Source of the DNA: Streptomyces apocyni
GTDB taxonomy: Bacteria > Actinomycetota > Actinomycetes > Streptomycetales > Streptomycetaceae
Assembly (NCBI RefSeq): GCF_009739465.1
Contig: NZ_WHOM01000044.1
Coordinates: 62,001 to 126,000, forward strand
Length of the DNA stretch: 64,000 nt
Reading direction: 5' to 3'
Position 1 is the first letter of the stretch. Each line of letters opens with the position of its first letter. The position numbers and the translations under genes were made by a program. This document shows positions 8,390 through 16,371 of this stretch, one piece after another. The notes beneath the pieces were generated by a model. That model worked only from the letters and a program-made list of their open reading frames with translations. It did not search any database and was not told the DNA's origin.

Positions 8390-8545
8390 TCCGCGACAGG
8401 TCAGTGTCCTGACTCCCGGATCGTCACTCACCCCAACCTTCCAGCCTGGCGGCCGTGGTCGTCTGTGGGGTTCGCTCCCCGGTCACAGTGGCGGGACCGT
8501 GCCGGTTTCTCACCGGCTTCCTGATGCCCGTCGCGTTGGTCGACG
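8390..8545 (-). promoter_or_regulatory. Cobalamin (B12) riboswitch
   Basis: Read on the minus strand, the 5' part has GGAAGCCGGTGAGAAACCGG, then CACGGTCCCGCCACTGTGAC, which contains the B12-box core GCCACTG (8485-8492 on the complement). Further on are GCCAGGCTGGAAGG and a closing GATCCGGGAGTCAGGACACTG. These blocks occur in the order expected for the adenosylcobalamin riboswitch. The element ends about 190 nt before the lipoprotein start. A small hairpin at 8371-8383 (CCACG / CGTGG) and an AGGAGG at 8360-8365 lie between, a likely expression platform acting on translation. Boundaries are approximate. Confidence 0.92.
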
Positions 8546-8645
8546 GCTCACAGTAGTCACGGCGGCCGGACCTGGGAAGTCAGCCGAGGCGGCGCACCGG
8601 AGTGCGGCGGCGTGCGGGGCGGGGGCGGGCGCGGGACGCGGACCT

Positions 8646-8693
8646 CACAGCGGCCGGTCCCCCGCCCGGGTGGGCAGGGGACCGGCCGCTGTG
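8646..8693. terminator. Terminator after bL37 gene
   Basis: CACAGCGGCCGGTCCCC (8646-8662) pairs exactly with GGGGACCGGCCGCTGTG (8677-8693), a 17-bp stem with a 14-nt loop. It begins 9 bp past the bL37 stop and is the obvious end of that small transcript. It also insulates the B12 operon promoter region. Confidence 0.85.
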
Positions 8694-8701
8694 TGCCGCG
8701 C

Positions 8702-8776
8702 TCAGGTGTTGGGGCGCTTGCCGTGGTTGGCGCTCTTCTTCTTGCGGGCGCGCCGCTTGTTGCCTCGCTTCGACAT
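8702..8776 (-). CDS. 50S ribosomal protein bL37 (24 residues)
   Basis: A 24-codon gene, ATG at 8776 to TGA at 8702-8704, preceded by AAGGAG 10 nt upstream. The product begins MSKRGNKRRARKKK and ends SANHGKRPNT. This is the actinobacterial small ribosomal protein bL37, first seen in mycobacterial ribosome structures, which ends in the same ANHGKRPN motif. It is very basic, as expected for an rRNA-binding extension-like peptide. It stands alone, followed by its own terminator and downstream of the acyl-CoA dehydrogenase gene on the same strand, 48 bp away. Automatic annotation often misses it because of its length. Confidence 0.92.
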   Translation of the reverse strand: MSKRGNKRRARKKKSANHGKRPNT

Positions 8777-8824
8777 CGGCAGACATCTCCTTATGTCAGG
8801 ACTTGTCCCCATTGTGTGGCGATG

Positions 8825-10051
8825 TCAGCGGATCGGCATGCCCGACAGCGTGCGCGCGATCACCAGGCGCTGGATCTCGCTGGTGCCCTCGAAGATCGTG
8901 TAGATCGCCGCGTCCCGGTGCATCCGCTCGACCGGGTACTCGCGTGTGAAGCCGTTGCCGCCGAGGATCTGGACGGCCTGAGCGGTGACCTTCTTGGCGG
9001 TCTCACTGGCGTAGAGCTTGGACATGGAACCCTCGGCCGAGGTGAACTTCTTGCCGGTGGTCGCCATCCAGGAGGCGCGCCACACCAGCAGCCGGGCCGC
9101 GTCGATCTGCGTACGCATGTCGGCCAGCTGGAAGGCGACGCCCTGGTTGTCGATGATCGGGCGGCCGAACTGGGTCCGCGTCTTCGCGTACTCCAGGGCC
9201 TCCTCGTACGCGGCCCGCGCGGTGCCCACCGCCATCGCTCCGACCGCCGGGCGGGAGGCCTCGAAGGTGGCCATCGCGGCGTTCTTGACGCGCTCACCGC
9301 CGGTCTTGGCGCGCTCCCTGGCGCGGGCCAGGCGCTCGTCAAGCTTGTCCTTGCCGCCGAGCAGGCAGTGGCCGGGCACCCGGACGTCTTCCAGGACGAC
9401 CTCGGCGGTGTGCGAGGCGCGGATGCCGTGCTTCTTGAACTTCTGCCCCTGGGACAGGCCGGGTGTCGCGGGCGGGACGATGAAGGAGGCGTGGCCCTTG
9501 GAGCCGAGCTCGGGGTCGACGACGGCCACGACGACGTGGACACCCGCGATGCCGCCGTTGGTCGCCCAGGTCTTGGTGCCGTTCAGCACCCACTCGCCCT
9601 TGACCTCGTCGTATACGGCGCGGGTGCGCATCGCGGCGACATCGGACCCGGCGTCCGGCTCGGACGAGCAGAAGGCGGCGACCTTCACGTCGTCCACGTC
9701 CCCGTACATCTGGGGTATCCAGGTGCCGATCTGCTCCTCGGTGCCGTTGGCCAGGACACCGACCGCCGCCAGCCCGGTACCGACGATCGACAGGGCGATG
9801 CCCGCGTCGCCCCAGAAGAGCTCCTCCATGGCCATCGGGATGCCGAGCCCGGTCGGGTCGAAGAACTGCTGGGCATAGAAGTCGAGGGAGTAGATCCCGA
9901 CCTTGGCCGCCTCCTGGATGACGGGCCAGGGGGTCTCCTCACGCTCGTCCCACTCGGCGGCCGCGGGGCGGATCACCTCGGCGGCGAAGCCGTGGAGCCA
10001 GTCCCGGACCTCCTTCTGCTCGTCGCTCAGCTCCATGGTGAACTCAGCCAT
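8825..10051 (-). CDS. Acyl-CoA dehydrogenase
   Basis: 408 residues with the whole family layout: an N-terminal helical domain (LSDEQKEVRDWLHGFAAEVI), the middle beta domain with FCSSEPDAGSDVAAMRTRA and NGTKTWATNGGIA, and the C-terminal helical domain with RTQFGRPIIDNQGVAFQLAD, QILGGNGFTREYPVERM and YTIFEGTSEIQR. The Glu of the FEGTSE stretch is the probable catalytic base. It oxidises an acyl-CoA to the trans-2-enoyl-CoA using FAD and electron-transfer flavoprotein; chain length is not predictable. It is divergent from a TetR gene with an inverted repeat between them, suggesting that the TetR controls it. Confidence 0.93.
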   Translation of the reverse strand: MAEFTMELSDEQKEVRDWLHGFAAEVIRPAAAEWDEREETPWPVIQEAAKVGIYSLDFYAQQFFDPTGLGIPMAMEELFWGDAGIALSIVGTGLAAVGVLANGTEEQIGTWIPQMYGDVDDVKVAAFCSSEPDAGSDVAAMRTRAVYDEVKGEWVLNGTKTWATNGGIAGVHVVVAVVDPELGSKGHASFIVPPATPGLSQGQKFKKHGIRASHTAEVVLEDVRVPGHCLLGGKDKLDERLARARERAKTGGERVKNAAMATFEASRPAVGAMAVGTARAAYEEALEYAKTRTQFGRPIIDNQGVAFQLADMRTQIDAARLLVWRASWMATTGKKFTSAEGSMSKLYASETAKKVTAQAVQILGGNGFTREYPVERMHRDAAIYTIFEGTSEIQRLVIARTLSGMPIR

Positions 10052-10068
10052 GTCCCCTCCAGCACCTT

Positions 10069-10083
10069 GTTACTTACGGTAAC
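10069..10083. promoter_or_regulatory. Candidate TetR operator
   Basis: GTTACTTACGGTAAC is an inverted repeat (GTTAC / GTAAC, 5-nt centre) just upstream of the acyl-CoA dehydrogenase start and in the space shared with the divergent TetR gene. A second GTTACTCGCAAGTAGC-like sequence follows at 10092. Spacing and position suit an autoregulated divergent operator. Confidence 0.5.
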
Positions 10084-10203
10084 TTGAGTCTGTTACTCGC
10101 AAGTAGCAGCTGTCAACTCCCGGCCGCTCGTTCGAGGAGACAGCGAGGGAGAGTGTTACGTTGCGCGTTGCGTCACGGAATCACACGGGCGGGGAGAACC
10201 ACC

Positions 10204-10851
10204 ATGGAGACGACCACGCAGCACACCGACCAGGAACGGTCGGCCGAGCGCAGGCGGCGCGAGTTGCTGGAGGCCGCCGACCGAGTGGTGCTCCGGGACG
10301 GGCCCGGCGCCTCGATGAACGCCATCGCCGCCGAGGCCGGGATCACCAAGCCGATCCTTTACCGGCACTTCGGCGACAAGGGCGGGCTGTACACCGCGCT
10401 CGCCAAGCGGCACACCGACGCGCTCCTTGGCGCCCTGCGTGCCGCGCTCGACGCGCCCGCCGAGCGCCGGGAACGGGTCGAGGCGACCCTGGACACCTAT
10501 CTCGCCGCGATCGAGGCGCGGCCGCAGGTCTACCGCTTCCTGATGCACCCGGCCGAGACCGGGACCCAGGGCGAGCAGGGCTTCGACGTCGGACTGCACT
10601 CCGCGCCGGTACTGCGCAGGCTCGGCGAGGAACTCGCCGACGTCATCGCCGAGCGGGTCGACCTCGGCCCTGACAGCGCGCAGTTGGCGCGCGTCTGGGG
10701 GCACGGCATCGTCGGGATGATGCACGCGGCGGGCGACTGGTGGCTCGGCGAACGGCCCTGTTCCCGTGCCGAGTTGGTACGGAGTCTGGCGGATCTGCTC
10801 TGGGGGCGGCTGGCCGCGGCCGGTGACCGCCTGGGCGGGCCTGGGTTCTGA
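10204..10851 (+). CDS. TetR family transcriptional regulator
   Basis: 215 residues from the ATG at 10204, which has GGGGAGAACC upstream. The helix-turn-helix is typical: RRRELLEAADRVVLRDGPGASM, then IAAEAGITKPILYRHFGDKG. The C-terminal ligand domain is that of regulators tied to fatty-acid metabolism. It is divergent from the acyl-CoA dehydrogenase gene and separated from it by about 150 bp holding an inverted repeat, so it probably represses that gene and itself, perhaps sensing an acyl-CoA. The open frame extends 40 codons upstream without any plausible protein sequence. Confidence 0.88.
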   Translation: METTTQHTDQERSAERRRRELLEAADRVVLRDGPGASMNAIAAEAGITKPILYRHFGDKGGLYTALAKRHTDALLGALRAALDAPAERRERVEATLDTYLAAIEARPQVYRFLMHPAETGTQGEQGFDVGLHSAPVLRRLGEELADVIAERVDLGPDSAQLARVWGHGIVGMMHAAGDWWLGERPCSRAELVRSLADLLWGRLAAAGDRLGGPGF

Positions 10852-10888
10852 GCGACTGGCCGGTCTGAGAGCCAGAGCCACGCAGCGT

Positions 10889-10963
10889 GCGGAACCACCG
10901 GCCGCGGAACCACCGGCCGCGGAACTACCGGCCGCGAAACCACCAGCCGCGGGACTACCGGTT
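10889..10963. repeat. Five 15-bp tandem repeats at the end of the deformylase gene
   Basis: Units GCGGAACCACCGGCC at 10889, 10904 and 10919 (GCGGAACTACCGGCC), then more diverged copies at 10934 and 10949. The last unit contains the terminal codons and the TAG stop of the convergent peptide deformylase gene. The rest fills the gap to the TetR stop at 10851. 15 bp is a multiple of three, so the array stays open in several frames. Confidence 0.85.
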
Positions 10964-11494
10964 CCAGGGGGCCCGGCGGGCGGCGCGCAGCACGCGGCCG
11001 CGGCGCCAGCCGGTGAGCCGGTCGGCGTAGATCAGGCCGTCCAGATGGTCGCACTCGTGCTGCAGGCAGCGGGCGAAGAACCCGGTTCCCTCGACCCGTA
11101 CCGGCTCACCGTGCAGGTCGACGCCCTCCACCAGGGCGTGGTCGAAGCGTTCGGTGCCCGCCTCGAGCCCCGGCAGCGAAAGACAGCCCTCGGGACCGCG
11201 TACGGTCACCCCGTCCGCTTCGACCAGGCGCGGATTCACCAGGTGTCCGACGTGGCGACGGTCCTCGTCGTCGGGGCAGTCGTACACGAACACGCGCTGG
11301 GCGACGCCGATCTGGTTCGCGGCCAGGCCGACGCCCGGGGCCGCGTACATCGTGGCGTACAGGTCCTCGATCAGCCGGGCCAGCGAGGGGCCGAAGTCGG
11401 TCACCTCCGCGCACGGGGCGTGCAGCACCGGATCGCCGAGCAGAGTCATCGGCCGTACGCGCCCGGAGCTGCCCGGGATGGAACCCTGTCGCAT
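10955..11494 (-). CDS. def: Peptide deformylase
   Basis: 179 residues from the ATG at 11494. It has all three deformylase motifs: GVGLAANQIG, EGCLSLPG with the metal-binding Cys, and QHECDHLDG with the two metal His and the catalytic Glu. It removes the formyl group from the N-terminal Met of new proteins in the cytosol. Streptomyces usually carry several def copies; this one is far from fmt, so it is an extra copy. The open frame continues about 390 codons upstream, antisense to murT, and that part is not real. Its last codons lie inside a 15-bp tandem repeat array. Confidence 0.93.
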   Translation of the reverse strand: MRQGSIPGSSGRVRPMTLLGDPVLHAPCAEVTDFGPSLARLIEDLYATMYAAPGVGLAANQIGVAQRVFVYDCPDDEDRRHVGHLVNPRLVEADGVTVRGPEGCLSLPGLEAGTERFDHALVEGVDLHGEPVRVEGTGFFARCLQHECDHLDGLIYADRLTGWRRGRVLRAARRAPWNR

Positions 11495-11660
11495 GGACGC
11501 AAGGGTACGTTCCGCCCACGCGGCGCCCTGCCACCGGCCCTTACCCGGTGGCGTGGTTCGGGGCCCGGCCCGGACCTCGATAGGCTGAGGCCGGACCAGT
11601 GGTCGGGGGCTGGGGGGCCAGGTACCGGCACAGCGCCGTATGCAAGGAGGATCTAGGACG

Positions 11661-12899
11661 ATGTCAGGGAACACGGACCCGCTGTCGCCGCGGGCCAAGC
11701 TGGCCGTGACGGCGGGCAAGGCGGCCGCTGCCGTATCGCGGGCCGCGGGCCGCGGCAGCGGATCGGTGATCGGCGGCCGGGTAGCCCTCAAGCTGGACCC
11801 GGAGCTGCTCGGGCGCCTCGCCCAGCACCTCGACGTGATCCTGGTCTCCGCGACGAACGGCAAGACCACCACGACCCGGCTGATCGCCGAGGCGCTCGGC
11901 GCGGCGGGCCCGGTGGTGTCGAACGCGCTGGGCGCGAACATGCCCGCCGGGATCACCTCGGCGCTGGCCGGTGGCTCGGACGCCAAGTTCGGTGTGATCG
12001 AGGTCGACGAGAAGTACCTCGCGGGCGTCGCGCGCGATGTGGCGCCCAAGGCGATCGCGCTGCTGAACCTCTCCCGCGACCAGCTCGACCGGGCCGGTGA
12101 GACCCGGATGCTCGCCGAGCGCTGGCGGGAGGGCCTGTCGGGCTCCAAGGCCGTCATCATCGCCAACGCCGATGACCCGCTGGTGGTGTGGGCGGCGTCC
12201 TCGTCGCCGAACGTGGTGTGGGTCGCGGCGGGCCAGGAGTGGAAGGACGACGCCTGGTCCTGCCCGTCGTGCGGCGGTGTGATGCAGCGCCCCGGCGACG
12301 ACTGGTTCTGCGGCGAGTGCGGTTTCCGCCGTCCCGCGCCGAGCTGGGCGCTCAGCGGCGACCACGTCCTGGACCCGCACGGCTCGGCGTGGCCGATCCA
12401 CCTCCAGCTCCCGGGCCGGGCGAACAAGGCCAACGCCGCCAGCTCCGCCGCGGTCGCCGCGGTGTTCGGGGTGCCGCCGCAGGTGGCGCTGGAGCGGATG
12501 TACCAGGTGCAGGCGGTGGCCGGCCGGTACGACGTGGTGCAGTTCCAGGGCCGTGACCTGCGACTGCTGCTCGCGAAGAACCCCGCGGGCTGGCTGGAGA
12601 CGTTCTCGCTGATCGACCCGCCGCCGTCCCCGGTGCTGCTGTCGGTGAACGCGCGTGGCGCCGACGGCACCGACACCTCGTGGCTGTGGGACGTCGACTA
12701 CACCCGGCTCGCCGGGCACCCGATCTTCGTCATCGGCGACCGCAAGCTGGACCTCGCCGTCCGCCTGGAGGTCGCGGGCCTGGACTTCCGGGTCTGTGAG
12801 ACGGTCGACGAGGCGGTGCAGCTGGCCCCGCCCGGACGGATCGAGGTCATCGCCAACTACACCGCGTTCCAGGACCTGCGCCGCCGCGTCGGCAACTAG
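11661..12899 (+). CDS. murT: Lipid II isoglutaminyl synthase subunit MurT
   Basis: 412 residues. It has a Mur-ligase ATP-binding loop (LVSATNGKTTTTRL, 62-74), a four-Cys zinc ribbon inserted in the middle domain (C201, C204, C217, C220), and the C-terminal DUF1727 domain ending IANYTAFQDLRRRVGN. MurT activates the alpha-carboxylate of the D-Glu in lipid II with ATP, and GatD supplies ammonia, making D-isoglutamine in the peptidoglycan stem. The start at 11661 follows AAGGAGG; an in-frame ATG at 11640 lies ahead of that binding site. gatD follows 31 bp downstream, so the two form one operon. Confidence 0.93.
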   Translation: MSGNTDPLSPRAKLAVTAGKAAAAVSRAAGRGSGSVIGGRVALKLDPELLGRLAQHLDVILVSATNGKTTTTRLIAEALGAAGPVVSNALGANMPAGITSALAGGSDAKFGVIEVDEKYLAGVARDVAPKAIALLNLSRDQLDRAGETRMLAERWREGLSGSKAVIIANADDPLVVWAASSSPNVVWVAAGQEWKDDAWSCPSCGGVMQRPGDDWFCGECGFRRPAPSWALSGDHVLDPHGSAWPIHLQLPGRANKANAASSAAVAAVFGVPPQVALERMYQVQAVAGRYDVVQFQGRDLRLLLAKNPAGWLETFSLIDPPPSPVLLSVNARGADGTDTSWLWDVDYTRLAGHPIFVIGDRKLDLAVRLEVAGLDFRVCETVDEAVQLAPPGRIEVIANYTAFQDLRRRVGN

Positions 12900-12930
12900 C
12901 CCCCGCCACACCTCGTAAGGACGGATCAGC

Positions 12931-13659
12931 ATGAGTGACAACAGCCTGCGTGTGGTGTGGGTCTACCCCGACCTGCTGAGCACGTACGGCGACCAGGGCA
13001 ACGTCCTGGTCGTGGAACGCCGGGCCCGGCAGCGGGGCCTTCAGGTCGAGCGCTACGACGTGCGCAGCGACCAGCCGGTGCCGACGTCCGGCGACATCTA
13101 CCTGATCGGTGGCGGTGAGGACCGGCCGCAGCGGCTCGCGGCCGAGCGGCTGCGCCGGGACGGCGGCCTGAACCGCGCGGCGGGCAACGGCGCGATCGTC
13201 TTCTCGGTCTGCGCGGGCTACCAGATCCTCGGTCACGAGTTCATCAACGACCTTGGTGAGCGGGAGCCGGGCCTCGGCCTCCTCGACGTGGTGTCCACCC
13301 GTGGCGAGGGCGCGCGGTGCGTCGGTGACGTCCTGGGCGACATCGACGGCCCGCTGGGCCTGCCCCAGCTCACGGGCTTCGAGAACCACCAGGGCATCAC
13401 GCACCTCGGCCCGTCGGCGCGGCCGCTCGCCCGGGTACGTCTGGGACAGGGCAACGGCACCGGGGACGGCACCGAAGGCGCGTACAACGACGCGGTGTTC
13501 GGGACGTACATGCACGGTCCGGTGCTCGCCCGCAATCCGCAGATCGCGGACCTGCTGCTGAAGCTGGCCCTGGACGTGAACGCCCTGCCCCCGGCCGACG
13601 ACCGGTGGTACGAGGCGCTGCGCGACGAGCGGATCGCCGCGGCGACGCAGCCCGCCTGA
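12931..13659 (+). CDS. gatD: Lipid II isoglutaminyl synthase glutaminase subunit GatD
   Basis: 242 residues, a class I (CobB/CobQ-like) glutamine amidotransferase. The nucleophile is C94 in FSVCAGYQILG and the catalytic His is H195 in GTYMHGPVLA, the same positions as in characterised GatD proteins. LYLIGGGEDRPQ-type and TGFENHQG segments are also typical. It hydrolyses glutamine and channels ammonia to MurT for amidation of lipid II. It has its own AAGGACGG binding site and is followed by a hairpin terminator before pfkA. Confidence 0.93.
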   Translation: MSDNSLRVVWVYPDLLSTYGDQGNVLVVERRARQRGLQVERYDVRSDQPVPTSGDIYLIGGGEDRPQRLAAERLRRDGGLNRAAGNGAIVFSVCAGYQILGHEFINDLGEREPGLGLLDVVSTRGEGARCVGDVLGDIDGPLGLPQLTGFENHQGITHLGPSARPLARVRLGQGNGTGDGTEGAYNDAVFGTYMHGPVLARNPQIADLLLKLALDVNALPPADDRWYEALRDERIAAATQPA

Positions 13660-13709
13660 CGCTGTCGTTCGTAGGCTTCTCCAAGGTCCGGCAGATGGGA
13701 CTGATTCGG

Positions 13710-13741
13710 CCCCGTCACTTCGCACTAGTAGGGTGACGGGG
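13710..13741 (+). terminator. Terminator after gatD
   Basis: CCCCGTCAC (13710-13718) pairs with GTGACGGGG (13733-13741), followed by TCTTTG. It ends the murT-gatD transcript 50 bp past the gatD stop and precedes pfkA, which therefore needs its own promoter within the next 55 bp. Confidence 0.7.
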
Positions 13742-13797
13742 TCTTTGCCGGACGGCGTGGTCCGGTCTCCCGCCCACGTTGCAAAGGTTCTTGGGCC

Positions 13798-14823
<1,026 letters not shown>

Positions 14824-14877
14824 CCCTCAGCTCGTAGCGGTTCCGCTGGTCAGTAGCACTGGCCAGTACTGCTGTTC

Positions 14878-14917
14878 AGAACCGCCCCCGCCCGCAGTCG
14901 CGGACCGGGGCGGTTCT
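14878..14917 (+). terminator. Terminator after pfkA
   Basis: AGAACCGCCCC (14878-14888) pairs perfectly with GGGGCGGTTCT (14907-14917), an 11-bp stem 55 bp beyond the pfkA stop and before ctaG. Confidence 0.75.
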
Positions 14918-14957
14918 ACTCTGGTTCGGACAACCGGTACGAATCAGGAGCGAGCGG

Positions 14958-15911
14958 ATGGCGGATCACAGCGGACACGGCATGATGATGGATCTGCCGC
15001 CGTTCACGCTGGCACGGGGTCTGGAACTGTCGTTGGACCCCTTCTTCCTCATTAGCTCCCTGGTGGCGCTGGGGCTCTACGGCTGGGGTGTGGCGCGGCT
15101 GGTGCGGCGCGGGGACGCCTGGCAGGCCGGCCGTACGGTGGCGTTCGTACTCGGCGTGCTGAGCATCGCGCTGGTGATGTGCACCAAGCTGAACGACTAC
15201 GGCATGGTGATGTTCAGCGTGCACATGGTGCAGCACATGGTGATCAGCATGCTGTCGCCGATCCTGCTGCTGCTCGGGGCGCCGATGACGCTGGCGCTGC
15301 GCGCCCTGCCGGTCGCGGGCCGGGGCCGTAAGGGGCCGCGGGAGCTGCTCCTCAAGGTGCTGCACAGCCGCTATATGCGGGTGGTCACGCATCCGGCGTT
15401 CACGCTTCCGATGTTCATCGCGAGCCTGTACGGGCTGTACTTCACGCCGCTCTTCGACTTCCTGATGGAGTCCAAGACCGGGCACACCTTCATGATGGTG
15501 CACTTCCTGATGGTGGGTGTGGTGTTCTTCTGGCCGATCATGGGCGTGGACCCGGGGCCGCGGCGGCCCGGGTATGTGATGCGGATGCTGGAGCTCTTCG
15601 CGGGCATGCCGTTCCACGCGTTCTTCGGGATCGCGCTGATGATGGCGTCCCAGCCGATGATCGGTACGTATATGAGCCCCCCGGCCTCGCTGGGCATCGA
15701 CGCGCTCAGTGACCAGGAGGCCGCGGGCGGAATCGCCTGGGCGTTCAGTGAGATCCCGTCCGTGGTGGTGCTGATCGCGCTGCTGTTCCAATGGCGTCGC
15801 TCCGAGGAGCGGGAGGCCAAGCGCAAGGACCGGGCCGCCGACCGGGACGGCGACAAGGAACTGGAGCAGTACAACGCCTATCTGGCGTCACTGCACGCGC
15901 GCGGGAGCTAG
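14958..15911 (+). CDS. ctaG: Cytochrome c oxidase assembly protein, CtaG/caa3 type
   Basis: 317 residues, seven or so membrane helices, with the His/Met-rich start MADHSGHGMMMDLPP that may bind copper. Conserved helix motifs include MFSVHMVQHMVISMLSPILL, THPAFTLPMF, FMMVHFLMVGVVFFWPIMG and MPFHAFFGIALMM; the His residues on these helices are typical of the caa3_CtaG (DUF1404-like) family. It is thought to help deliver copper to the oxidase Cu centres, although the cox genes are not nearby. Start ATG 14958 follows AGGAGCGAGCGG. The cytoplasmic tail is charged. Confidence 0.9.
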   Translation: MADHSGHGMMMDLPPFTLARGLELSLDPFFLISSLVALGLYGWGVARLVRRGDAWQAGRTVAFVLGVLSIALVMCTKLNDYGMVMFSVHMVQHMVISMLSPILLLLGAPMTLALRALPVAGRGRKGPRELLLKVLHSRYMRVVTHPAFTLPMFIASLYGLYFTPLFDFLMESKTGHTFMMVHFLMVGVVFFWPIMGVDPGPRRPGYVMRMLELFAGMPFHAFFGIALMMASQPMIGTYMSPPASLGIDALSDQEAAGGIAWAFSEIPSVVVLIALLFQWRRSEEREAKRKDRAADRDGDKELEQYNAYLASLHARGS

Positions 15912-16093
15912 GGTCTCCCCGGGCGTACGGCCCCTCCGCATCGCTGGCATCTTCCTCCCGTCCGGGAGATGATCCGGAAGGAAGGACCGGAAGGAAGAAC
16001 GGCCTAGCGGAAGTGGGTCATCGCGGGAGACGATGACCTATCAGCCGCGGTACGGGCGCAGTGGCGCCCGGCTACCGGGAGGAGAGTGTCGCG

Positions 16094-16252
16094 ATGCCCG
16101 ACGCTACGAAGGCCATGGGCGTGATCACCGTCGGCGGACTTGTCGTGGTCACGGCCTACACGGCGGCGCTCGGCAGTAACGGCTGGCTGTGGTTCGGCTG
16201 GGTGGTGCTGGGGCTGATCACGCTGGCCATGGCGATGTCCCGCCCCACGTGA
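16094..16252 (+). CDS. Small two-helix membrane protein of unknown function
   Basis: 52 residues from the ATG at 16094, with GGAGGAGAG 6 nt upstream. Two hydrophobic segments, MGVITVGGLVVVTAYTAAL and WLWFGWVVLGLITLAMAM, joined by a short GSNG turn. No family is recognised. It stands between ctaG and the proline-rich membrane protein on the same strand. The strong binding site and the coherent two-helix pattern make it a probable real gene. Confidence 0.7.
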   Translation: MPDATKAMGVITVGGLVVVTAYTAALGSNGWLWFGWVVLGLITLAMAMSRPT

Positions 16253-16371
16253 GCCCTGGCTTGGACCGCCCCCTGGTGACCACTGTCCGAGCACGGTTGC
16301 ATACTGTGTGGCGTGACGGGTGGTGACCCGGCACGCCGATTGAGTCGCGCACGCCGAATTGGGGGGCTTGC

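Noticed and set aside
15949..15973. Hairpin CTCCCG/CGGGAG after ctaG as a terminator
   Set aside because: Only six pairs with a very tight loop; too weak to call.
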